Source: an uncultured Oscillospiraceae bacterium (GTDB lineage: Bacteria > Bacillota > Clostridia > Oscillospirales > Acutalibacteraceae). Taken from it: a DNA stretch of 5,431 bases. The translations under genes were made by a program, and so were the position numbers. A model generated the notes under the pieces. That model was given only the letters and a program-made list of their open reading frames with translations. It did no database searches and was not told the origin of the DNA. Where the stretch lies: contig CABQCM010000117.1 of assembly GCA_902462665.1 (NCBI GenBank), forward strand, positions 1 to 5,431. Reading direction: 5' to 3'. This document shows, in pieces, positions 1-5,431 of the stretch. Each line of letters begins with the position of its first letter. The first letter of the stretch is position 1.

Positions 1-267
1 GGAAATACCGTAAAACAAATAACGAAAATTGACCATCAAGGTAATGACGGCGGTGTAAAGCAGACTGGCGTTGGTGGCGAGCAGCTCCACCCCCATAAAC
101 TGCATGGTACCCGATAGGGTGGAAGCGGCCAGAAGGGTGGACCAGCCAAAATGGTATCCTTTGGCTGACAGCATCAGCCCGGCGGCAATGCCCATAAACA
201 AATAACACACCAGCACAGGGATGGTGTGAGGAAAAGCGGCGGTTGCCGCCCTGCGGAATCCTTTCAT
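1..267 (-). CDS. AzlC family permease, N-terminal part (truncated by window edge)
   Basis: The minus strand reads in one open frame to the left edge, giving 89 residues from the ATG at 267. The protein begins MKGFRRAATAAFPHTIPVL and contains two hydrophobic stretches (about residues 13-29 and 36-58), with GTMQFMG near the middle and LMVNFRYLFYGIS at the end. This is the AzlC pattern: FP-x-x-IPV-x-x-x-Y-x-F-x-GIA, then G(S/T)MQF, then TLMVN-x-R-(H/Y)-LFYG-(L/I)S. AzlC proteins are multi-pass inner-membrane proteins. They usually work with small AzlD partners in branched-chain amino acid (or analogue) export, but the substrate here cannot be read from sequence. Start choice: an ATG at 279 has its AAAGG directly abutting it, which is too close. 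The same AAAGGATG lies about 9 bases before the ATG at 267, so 267 is preferred. An ATG at 327 is also in frame but lacks a ribosome binding site. The frame is closed upstream by a stop at 352-354. Family call is firm; start is moderately sure. Confidence 0.85.
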   Translation of the reverse strand, partial: MKGFRRAATAAFPHTIPVLVCYLFMGIAAGLMLSAKGYHFGWSTLLAASTLSGTMQFMGVELLATNASLLYTAVITLMVNFRYLFYGIS

Positions 268-376
268 GGAAGCGTTCATCCTTTTTGCAAAATACGTGCG
301 CGGGTTGGCGTCAAAGCATACGCGCATGGCGGCCGCTGGAGGGTACTGAAATCAAGTGACATCATCCGCGCGGCAC

Positions 377-391
377 ATAATAAATTATTAT
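377..391. repeat. Perfect 7-1-7 AT-rich inverted repeat over the minus-strand -10 region
   Basis: ATAATAA (377-383), a central A, and TTATTAT (385-391) form an exact inverted repeat. It overlaps both minus-strand -10 candidates, so it could be an operator. An AT-rich -10 region can also look palindromic by chance, and no regulator is encoded in the window. Confidence 0.4.
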
Positions 392-415
392 AGCACAATG
401 CGTCAAGCCTTGCAA
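377..415 (-). promoter_or_regulatory. Promoter zone of the azlC-family gene, two overlapping sigma-A candidates
   Basis: On the minus strand a perfect TATAAT (387-392) lies 17 bases after TTGCAA (410-415). A second candidate overlaps it: TTGACG (401-406), an 18-base spacer and TATTAT (377-382). Either would start transcription near 370-380 and give a leader of about 100-115 bases before the ATG at 267. The sequence matches are direct; which pair is used is inference. Confidence 0.65.
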
Positions 416-492
416 CAAAAGGGAGAAGGAAGGCGGCAACGAGTGCCATCCCCATCGTGCGGTAATTTTTATGCCTTGTATAGCGGGAGTTC

Positions 493-521
493 TTGACTTC
501 CCTGCCTTACCGCGGTATGAT
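493..521 (+). promoter_or_regulatory. Sigma-A promoter of the dockerin/beta-helix gene
   Basis: TTGACT (493-498), a 17-base spacer and TATGAT (516-521) each match the sigma-A consensus in five of six positions at optimal spacing. Transcription would begin near 528-530. This argues against an in-frame ATG at 530 as the translation start and for the ATG at 608, giving an untranslated leader of about 80 bases. It is the only clear promoter seen ahead of the 608-4533 gene pair. Confidence 0.8.
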
Positions 522-537
522 GGGGGCGGATGTCCTG

Positions 538-577
538 TGGGACGAATCACGATTTTTTGCTGGGCGCTCTCGTCCCA
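538..577 (+). promoter_or_regulatory. Possible 5'-leader stem-loop
   Basis: TGGGACGA (538-545) is exactly complementary to TCGTCCCA (570-577), so the leader RNA can form an 8-base-pair stem around a 24-base loop. A small hairpin, GTCC (532-535) with GGAC (540-543), would compete for the same bases. The structure ends about 30 bases before the start codon and leaves the ribosome binding region open. No known riboswitch class is recognised, and a regulatory role is speculative. Confidence 0.3.
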
Positions 578-607
578 ACCTGCGAAACGAAAGGCTGTGA
601 GTATCCC

Positions 608-3600
608 ATGTTGCTGCGTAATTTCAGAAGACAGCTTGCCTTACTCGTATGCTTTGCCCTGTTTGCTAGTGCGTTTCCGGTTTTTGCGGCGCGGCAGGGG
701 GCAAAAGGAATTCCTTTTTGCCTGTGCGACACCGCCGCGGGTTGGTCGCGCTCGGTGGGCAATTTTACCGCCGACGGAGCAATTTACACCGAATCGCCGT
801 CGAGCCTGCGTTATGAAACCGACGCGCGGCAGGCGGATACCTTTGTGGTGCAGTATCAGCCCACCCAGCCGGTAAACGCGGCGGGGTACGATTATTTTGA
901 ATTCGATCTTTATCTTGACCGGGACGACCTGCTTTCCCTGGGCGGCGGGCAGTTAGAGCTGACCTCGTCCGGCGGCTGCGACGTGGAGGAGCTGGCCTTT
1001 GATATGAGCTATCTGGCCCGGCAGGGACTGCGAGCGGGATGGAACCATCTTTGTCTACCGCTGTCCGGTGGGACCCTCAACAGCTTAAACGGCGAGTCCT
1101 TTGATCCCACACGGGTCAATTTTCTGCGATTTTATCTTTCCGGCATTCCGGCCTCGGCCGGGGAGCTGCTGCTTCGCTTCGACAACATGTTTTTCACCCA
1201 GGGGGAGGGCGGCGCTCTGCCTGACATTCAACCGGGGAATTATACCCCGCCAGCGCTGACGATGCAGCGATCGCAACGCCATTACGGCGATCTGGATCAA
1301 AGCGGCAAAGCCGACAGCGCCGACGCGCTGTTGGCGCTGCAATACAGCGTGGATTTGATTGCCCTCGATTACGAGCAGTTAGCGCGAGCTGATGTGGACG
1401 GTTCCGGCCGTATCGACGCGGCCGACGCACTGCTGATCTTGCAGCATTCGGTAGGGCTGCGGGAGGAATTTACCGTGACGCAGGGGTATCGCCCTGCCAG
1501 TACACCCGAGGTGGGAATCAACGGTCCTCATTTGGTCAACCCCTTTTTTGAGGGCGACGAAGCGGTGGTCGCCGTCACCGACGTCATCTATTGGGGCGCC
1601 TGCGGGGACGGCCTTACCGACGACAGCATCGCGTTTCAAAAGGCGCTCGCCTACGCCGAATCGCTCGGCGGCGGTACCGTCTTTGTCCCAGCCGGGCGGT
1701 ATCTGCTGCGGGACAATCTTTCGATTCCCAACGGCGTGACCCTCAAGGGAGACAGTCCGGCGGTAGATGCTGGTAAGGTGGAAGGCACCGTGCTCATGGC
1801 CTATGCCGGGCGGGGCGAAGAAAACGGCCGGGCCTTTTTGAGCATGTACGCCGGCTCGGGGGTGGAGAATCTCTCCATCTTTTATCCCGAGCAAACCATG
1901 GACGATGTCGTCCCCTATCCCTGGACCATTGACATGACCGAGGTGCACGGCATTTGCGTGCAAAACGTCCGGCTGGTCAACAGCTACCGGGGAATTCGGC
2001 TGGGCAACGGCAATGGCAACGCCCTGCAAAACATCCGCGGCGTGGTGGGCACGGTGCTTAAAACCGGCTTGTTCATCGACTATAACGTCGATATTTGCCG
2101 TCTGGAAAACATTCTTTTTACTCCCCGATGCTGGATTGGCAGCGGCCTGTCGGATACTGCGGGGATGAGGGCAATGGAAGACTATGTGCGCGCCAACGCC
2201 ACCGGCTTTCAAATTGAGATGGTAGACTGGACCTATCTGACCGACATCACGGTTGAGGGTTGCGCCGTGGGGATTCATACCTCCCGTTCGACCATCCGGG
2301 AAAACGGAGGCTCGCCCAATGGGCAGATGTACGGGATTCGCCTGCTTGACTGTGTCACCGGGCTGTATTTGCAGTATGTCAACCCCATCGGTCTGATGGT
2401 GACGAAGGGGGAGATTACTGCCGAGGCGCCGGTGGTATTGTCACAGGAGTTTGAGGCCACCCTGTCTCTCAACGCCATGACCCTCCAAAGCATGGGCGCG
2501 CCGGCCTTGGAAAATCGGGGTACGGGCGTCGTGACGCTGGGAAACTGTACGGTGGAAGCGTCGACTGACTCCGCTTCGGCTGCGCCGGCGGCTCTGGCGT
2601 GCGCGGGCGGGCGTATGTCGGTGCTCGAGAGTACCATTGCGGGACCGGGCAGCCACGTGGAAGCGGCGCAGGCCTGCGAAGGGGTTTGTCTGCTCAACTG
2701 TACCTTGGACGGTGAGCCGCGTCTGAAGGGTCAAGTTTCGGTCATGCGGGACGAGTCTTTGTCTGCTCCCAAAATCCCGGAGGATTTTCGATATGTCGAG
2801 CAGCGCGTTACCAAGCCGGCCGGCAATTCGTTTATTGACGTTTCTCTCTCCCCTTATTTAGTGGCCCCATCCCGCACCGAGGATTGCTCGGCCGGTTTGC
2901 AGCGGGCCATCGACGAAATGTATGCTTTGGGCGGCGGAGTGGTCTATGTTCCGGCTGGGATCTATACCCTCAGCCAGCCCGTCACGGTTCGCCCGGGAGT
3001 GGAACTGCGCGGCTCAAGCGACGCGCCGCACCACTCGCAGGTACCGTCCACCGTCTTCTATACCGATTACGGGCGGCTCCAGCCTGACGCTCAGGCTCTC
3101 ATCACCCTGGAAGGGCGAGCGGGCGTCAGTGGCTTCAAGGTCATGTACACCGGCCAGGGAACGGGGGTAACCGACATGGTTCCCTATGCCTGCACCATTC
3201 GGGGAGCGGGTATGAATGTTTATATATTGAATGTCGATTTGGTCAACGCCTACGTTGGCGTGGATCTCGACACCCTTCGCTGCGACGGTCACACGGTCAA
3301 CGGCCTGACCGGCGCGCCGCTGCGCCATGGCGTGGTGGCGGGGGGCGGCAGCGTGGGCGGCCTGGTGCGCGACGTGCAGTTCAATCCTCACTATTACACA
3401 GACAACAGCCGGTATGGCGTGAAAGAGGTTACCATCGCGTCGGTGTTTGAGTACCAGATGCATCACGCCGAGGCTTTCGTGGTGCGCGACACGGTGGGAC
3501 AGATGATGTACAATAATTTTGTCTACGGCGCGCTCAGCGGCCTGTCGATCGAAGACGGAGCGGACGTCTGCGTGCTGGGACACGGCACCGATGGAGGAAA

Positions 3601-4033
3601 CCAGTCGCTCACCGCCTCGGGCACGCCCAAACGGCCGGTAACTTTGGTAAACAGCCAATTGGTGGTGGTCGGCGCTTATGGGGATATCATGACCTACGTC
3701 CGGCTGGCCGAGGATTTTACAGGGCGGCTTGACCTCATTCAGACCAACCTGTGGGGAACCCCCGTGCGTGCTGTCGAGGCGGCGGGTGGCGCTGTGCGCA
3801 TGACCCAGGGCAATCTTTTGCGCTGCGGCGTGTTCGGCATTGTCAACACGGCGGCCGACACCGCCGTGTCGGGCATGTGCTTTTCCCAGCCGGACGTGGC
3901 TTTTGACTGGTATCTCGACTCAGACGCCGTCGCGGCGGCCGCCTTTGGTAATCTTTACGCCTCCGATGGAGGACGTGGCAGAGCGGCCGATTTGGCCGGT
4001 GTGCTGCGCGGCACGGATTTTGAACAGGAGTGA
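608..4033 (+). CDS. Secreted dockerin-containing protein with tandem right-handed beta-helices (GH28-related / Pectate_lyase_3 type)
   Basis: This 1141-residue protein is predicted to be exported and to act on polysaccharide outside the cell. Order of parts: signal peptide at 1-27 (RNFRR basic start, hydrophobic LALLVCFALFASAF core, VFA/A cleavage); a beta-sandwich at about 28-198 resembling carbohydrate-binding modules (GWNHLCLPLS, closing RFDNMFF); a Pro/Gly-rich linker; a type I dockerin at about 226-287; beta-helix 1 from about 325 (GDGLTDD at 333-339, GGGTVFVPAGRY at 354-365); and beta-helix 2 from about 742 (GGGVVYVPAGIY at 775-786) to the C-terminus. The ATG at 608 is chosen because it begins a clean signal peptide and lies inside the transcript from the promoter at 493-521. 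Its ribosome binding site is mediocre (AAAGG 13 bases upstream, or GTGAG at 6). The frame is intact. Helix 2 lacks the GDG-x-TDD motif of helix 1. Tandem helices recall GH55 beta-1,3-glucanases, but catalytic residues and substrate cannot be assigned. There is no sortase motif; attachment would be through the dockerin. Confidence 0.85.
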   Translation: MLLRNFRRQLALLVCFALFASAFPVFAARQGAKGIPFCLCDTAAGWSRSVGNFTADGAIYTESPSSLRYETDARQADTFVVQYQPTQPVNAAGYDYFEFDLYLDRDDLLSLGGGQLELTSSGGCDVEELAFDMSYLARQGLRAGWNHLCLPLSGGTLNSLNGESFDPTRVNFLRFYLSGIPASAGELLLRFDNMFFTQGEGGALPDIQPGNYTPPALTMQRSQRHYGDLDQSGKADSADALLALQYSVDLIALDYEQLARADVDGSGRIDAADALLILQHSVGLREEFTVTQGYRPASTPEVGINGPHLVNPFFEGDEAVVAVTDVIYWGACGDGLTDDSIAFQKALAYAESLGGGTVFVPAGRYLLRDNLSIPNGVTLKGDSPAVDAGKVEGTVLMAYAGRGEENGRAFLSMYAGSGVENLSIFYPEQTMDDVVPYPWTIDMTEVHGICVQNVRLVNSYRGIRLGNGNGNALQNIRGVVGTVLKTGLFIDYNVDICRLENILFTPRCWIGSGLSDTAGMRAMEDYVRANATGFQIEMVDWTYLTDITVEGCAVGIHTSRSTIRENGGSPNGQMYGIRLLDCVTGLYLQYVNPIGLMVTKGEITAEAPVVLSQEFEATLSLNAMTLQSMGAPALENRGTGVVTLGNCTVEASTDSASAAPAALACAGGRMSVLESTIAGPGSHVEAAQACEGVCLLNCTLDGEPRLKGQVSVMRDESLSAPKIPEDFRYVEQRVTKPAGNSFIDVSLSPYLVAPSRTEDCSAGLQRAIDEMYALGGGVVYVPAGIYTLSQPVTVRPGVELRGSSDAPHHSQVPSTVFYTDYGRLQPDAQALITLEGRAGVSGFKVMYTGQGTGVTDMVPYACTIRGAGMNVYILNVDLVNAYVGVDLDTLRCDGHTVNGLTGAPLRHGVVAGGGSVGGLVRDVQFNPHYYTDNSRYGVKEVTIASVFEYQMHHAEAFVVRDTVGQMMYNNFVYGALSGLSIEDGADVCVLGHGTDGGNQSLTASGTPKRPVTLVNSQLVVVGAYGDIMTYVRLAEDFTGRLDLIQTNLWGTPVRAVEAAGGAVRMTQGNLLRCGVFGIVNTAADTAVSGMCFSQPDVAFDWYLDSDAVAAAAFGNLYASDGGRGRAADLAGVLRGTDFEQE
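1283..1468 (+). other. Type I dockerin domain encoded inside the beta-helix gene
   Basis: Residues 228-248 (DLDQSGKADSADALLALQ...) and 262-283 (DVDGSGRIDAADALLILQ...) form the two F-hand calcium-binding repeats of a type I dockerin. The ligands by position are D228, D230, S232, D236, D239 and D262, D264, S266, D270, D273; both repeats carry Ser at the fifth loop position. The residues at positions 10-11, which set cohesin specificity in known dockerins, are SA and AA, so the two faces are near-symmetric. Dockerins bind cohesins on scaffoldins or the cell surface. Most sit at the C-terminus, whereas this one lies between the N-terminal sandwich and the beta-helices. No cohesin is encoded in the window. 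Confidence 0.92.
4026..4030 (+). promoter_or_regulatory. Ribosome binding site that decides the trmL start
   Basis: AGGAG at 4026-4030 lies in the last codons of the upstream gene. It overlaps the GTG at 4030, which rules that codon out as a good start. It stands 8 bases before the TTG at 4039, an ideal distance. Confidence 0.75.
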
Positions 4034-4038
4034 AAAAA

Positions 4039-4533
4039 TTGCTAAACATTGTATTGGTTGAGCCGGAAATCCCACAGAACACCGGCAACATCGCGCGCAC
4101 CTGCGCGGCCACCGGCTCCCGGCTTCATCTGGTGCGGCCGCTGGGCTTTGAAATCGACGATCGCAAGCTCAAGCGAGCGGGGCTGGATTATTGGCATCTG
4201 CTCGATATCACCTACTACGACGGGCTGGAGGATTTCTTTCATCAAAACGAGGGCCGCTTTTTCTATTTTTCCACCAAAGCGCCCCGCACCTACTGTGAGG
4301 TAAGCTACCGCGACGGGGATTATCTGGTCTTTGGCAAGGAAACCGCCGGCCTGCCGGAGGAGCTGCTGCGCAGCCATCCCGACGACTGCGTGCGCCTGCC
4401 CATGATCGAAGGGGCGCGCAGCTTGAATTTGTCCAATACCGTGGCGGTAGGGGTATTCGAGGCCCTGCGCCAAACCGGCTTTGCCGGATTAAAGGGGGAG
4501 GGACAGCTTACCCGGTTTTCCTGGGATGACTAG
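4039..4533 (+). CDS. trmL: tRNA (cytidine/uridine-34 2'-O)-methyltransferase, SPOUT family
   Basis: TrmL (formerly YibK) transfers a methyl group from S-adenosylmethionine to the 2'-OH of the wobble nucleotide of tRNA-Leu isoacceptors, as a cytoplasmic homodimer. The 164-residue product is close to the usual family length. It opens MLNIVLVEPEIPQNTGNIAR, which matches the family start. The trefoil-knot cofactor motifs follow: FGKETAGLP (98-106) and the MIEGARSLNLSNTVAV segment (122-137). The catalytic-type Arg in NIAR (R20) is present. Start: a GTG at 4030 overlaps both the upstream TGA and its own AGGAG, whereas the TTG at 4039 has AGGAG at 8 bases and gives the family's exact N-terminus. TTG is therefore chosen. 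This leaves 5 bases after the dockerin gene's stop, so the two genes are very likely cotranscribed and translationally coupled. No promoter is visible between them. Function is firm; start is well supported. Confidence 0.93.
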   Translation: MLNIVLVEPEIPQNTGNIARTCAATGSRLHLVRPLGFEIDDRKLKRAGLDYWHLLDITYYDGLEDFFHQNEGRFFYFSTKAPRTYCEVSYRDGDYLVFGKETAGLPEELLRSHPDDCVRLPMIEGARSLNLSNTVAVGVFEALRQTGFAGLKGEGQLTRFSWDD

Positions 4534-4595
4534 CGCCCGATTCGTCGGTAATCTTTCGCGGATTGGCTTTGCCGGATGCGAGAATGCGGCGGCGA

Positions 4596-4615
4596 CATTG
4601 TCAAAGCATTGTCAA
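4596..4615. repeat. Direct repeat CATTGTCAA, two copies one helical turn apart
   Basis: CATTGTCAA occurs at 4596-4604 and again at 4607-4615, a period of 11 bases, about 80-100 bases upstream of the pgk -35 box. Such spacing puts both copies on the same face of the helix, as for a protein that binds direct half-sites. Read on the minus strand each copy contains a perfect TTGACA, but no good -10 box follows at promoter distance. Confidence 0.5.
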
Positions 4616-4692
4616 TCTTACCAGAAAAATTTTGCCATCCGCTTATGAATCCAATAAATTACCAAACTTTTTTGTGAATAGGCGCACACTAC

Positions 4693-4721
4693 TTGAAAAT
4701 TGGGGAATGATACATTACAAT
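4693..4721 (+). promoter_or_regulatory. Sigma-A promoter of pgk
   Basis: TTGAAA (4693-4698), a 17-base spacer and TACAAT (4716-4721) each match the consensus in five of six positions. Transcription would start near 4728, leaving a leader of roughly 58 bases that ends in a strong ribosome binding site. The gene therefore has its own promoter and need not depend on trmL transcription. Confidence 0.8.
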
Positions 4722-4774
4722 GACATGGATTAACGATATCCCTCAGAAGCGACATCGAATCTGTAAAAAAGGGT

Positions 4775-4783
4775 GAAGGAAAG
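4775..4783 (+). promoter_or_regulatory. Ribosome binding site of pgk
   Basis: GAAGGAAAG, with AAGGA at 4776-4780, lies 5 bases before the ATG at 4786 and fixes this start. Confidence 0.75.
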
Positions 4784-4785
4784 TT

Positions 4786-5431
4786 ATGAATCATCTCAAC
4801 AAAAAGACCATTGAGGACATCGACGTTAAGGGGAAAAAGGTACTTGCCCGCTGTGACTTTAACGTGCCGCTCGACGGGGAGACCATCACCGACGATAAGC
4901 GCATTCGCGAGTCGCTGCGCACCATCCGTTACCTGATCGACAACGGCGCAAAGGTGATCCTTTGCTCTCACCTGGGCCGCCCCAAGGGTGAGTTTAACAT
5001 GAAATATTCTCTCGCGCCGGTGGCCAAGCGTCTGAGCGAGCTGCTCGGGCAGGAGGTCAAGCTTGCTTCCGACGTGGTGGGCGAGAGCGCTAAGACGCTG
5101 GCCGCTGGTCTGGCGGAGGGCGAAGTTCTGTTGCTGGAAAACGTCCGCTTCCATAAGGAGGAGGAAAAGAACGATCCCGAGTTCAGCAAGCAGCTTGCTT
5201 CCCTGGCTGAGATTTACGTCAACGATGCGTTCGGCACCGCGCACCGTGCCCACGCTTCGACCGCCGGCGTGGCGGCTTATTTGCCGGCTGTGTGCGGCTA
5301 TCTGATTCAAAAGGAAATTGAGATCATGGGCGGCGCGCTGGAAGATCCCAAGCGTCCCTTCGTCGCGATTCTCGGCGGGGCCAAGGTCTCGGATAAAATC
5401 GGCGTGATTACCAACCTGCTCGACAAGCTGG
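4786..5431 (+). CDS. pgk: Phosphoglycerate kinase, N-terminal part (truncated by window edge)
   Basis: This cytoplasmic glycolytic enzyme interconverts 1,3-bisphosphoglycerate plus ADP and 3-phosphoglycerate plus ATP. The window holds 215 complete codons of a protein that is normally about 390-400 residues, so the whole N-terminal substrate domain and the hinge are present and most of the nucleotide domain is missing. Visible motifs: the PGK signature VLARCDFNVP (19-28) with D24 and N26; R39; SHLGRPKG (61-68) with H62 and R65; ENVRFHKEE with R121; NDAFGTAHRAHAS (146-158) with R154; and GGAKVSDKI (197-205), the start of the ADP/ATP side, with K200 and K204. These arginines and H62 form the basic patch that holds the 3-phosphoglycerate. 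The frame is clean with no missing key residue. It has its own promoter and a 252-base gap from trmL, so it starts a new transcription unit. Confidence 0.98.
   Translation, partial: MNHLNKKTIEDIDVKGKKVLARCDFNVPLDGETITDDKRIRESLRTIRYLIDNGAKVILCSHLGRPKGEFNMKYSLAPVAKRLSELLGQEVKLASDVVGESAKTLAAGLAEGEVLLLENVRFHKEEEKNDPEFSKQLASLAEIYVNDAFGTAHRAHASTAGVAAYLPAVCGYLIQKEIEIMGGALEDPKRPFVAILGGAKVSDKIGVITNLLDKL

Larger units (their letters stand above)
4534..4785. other. Intergenic region trmL-pgk
   Basis: This 252-base gap is AT-rich in its right half. It holds the 11-base-period direct repeat (4596-4615) and the pgk promoter (4693-4721). A run of six T's lies near 4668-4673 without a convincing GC-rich stem before it, so no intrinsic terminator for trmL is claimed. 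No small coding region with a ribosome binding site was seen. Confidence 0.6.

Noticed and set aside
530..607. Possible 26-residue N-terminal extension of the large protein from an ATG at 530
   Set aside because: The predicted transcription start is at about 528-530, the ATG has no properly spaced ribosome binding site, and the extension would place polar residues ahead of a clean signal peptide.
1379..2278. Long minus-strand open frame (299 codons) inside the beta-helix gene
   Set aside because: It lies opposite a well-supported gene in GC-rich sequence where antisense frames stay open, and its translation resembles no family I recognise.
4475..4577. Repeated 13-mer GGCTTTGCCGGAT (4477-4489 and 4565-4577), the first copy able to form CCGGC-TTT-GCCGG
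   Set aside because: The first copy is inside trmL coding sequence, the stems are short, no T-run follows, and two self-complementary copies could arise by chance, so neither a terminator nor a functional repeat is claimed.
4596..4615. Minus-strand promoter using the perfect TTGACA in each direct repeat copy
   Set aside because: No acceptable -10 box lies 16-18 bases downstream in either case, and it would only read antisense into trmL.
4668..4690. Rex-like half site TTGTGAA before pgk
   Set aside because: The matching inverted half is too degenerate (GCGCACAC) to call a Rex operator.
4618..5310. Minus-strand open frame (230 codons) opposite pgk
   Set aside because: It is antisense to a clear phosphoglycerate kinase and covers its promoter; the translation is not recognisable.

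Overview
The window looks like chromosomal DNA of a GC-rich member of the Bacillota, most likely a gut-type Clostridia (Oscillospiraceae/Ruminococcaceae-like). This is inferred from the type I dockerin in a secreted beta-helix protein, from consensus sigma-A promoters in short AT-rich gaps, from AGGAG-type ribosome binding sites, and from the bacterial forms of TrmL and phosphoglycerate kinase. No rRNA or other taxonomic marker is present, so the placement is tentative.

Layout. The left end (1-267 or 279, minus strand) holds the N-terminal part of an AzlC-family membrane protein whose remainder lies outside the window. A 328-base divergent intergenic region follows. It carries a minus-strand promoter zone at 377-415, overlapping a perfect AT-rich inverted repeat, and a plus-strand promoter at 493-521 (TTGACT, 17 bases, TATGAT). 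The plus-strand promoter drives the main gene of the window (608-4033). This encodes a 1141-residue secreted protein made of a signal peptide, a carbohydrate-binding-like beta-sandwich, a two-repeat type I dockerin, and two tandem right-handed beta-helix domains of the Pectate_lyase_3 / 'GH28-related' type. Only a few bases downstream lies trmL (tRNA wobble 2'-O-methyltransferase). Its best start is a TTG at 4039, and it is apparently cotranscribed with the dockerin gene. A 252-base gap then carries an 11-base-period direct repeat and the promoter of pgk. The pgk gene begins at 4786 and runs off the right end.

How the genes relate. The large protein is predicted to act outside the cell on a polysaccharide, docked through its dockerin to a cohesin-bearing partner that is not in this window. 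The flanking genes are housekeeping or transport genes (amino-acid export-like AzlC, tRNA modification, glycolysis) with no evident functional link to it. The most unusual features are the internal dockerin placed ahead of a duplicated beta-helix, and the coupling of a tRNA-modification gene to this accessory secreted gene. I saw no CRISPR array, mobile element, tRNA or rRNA gene.
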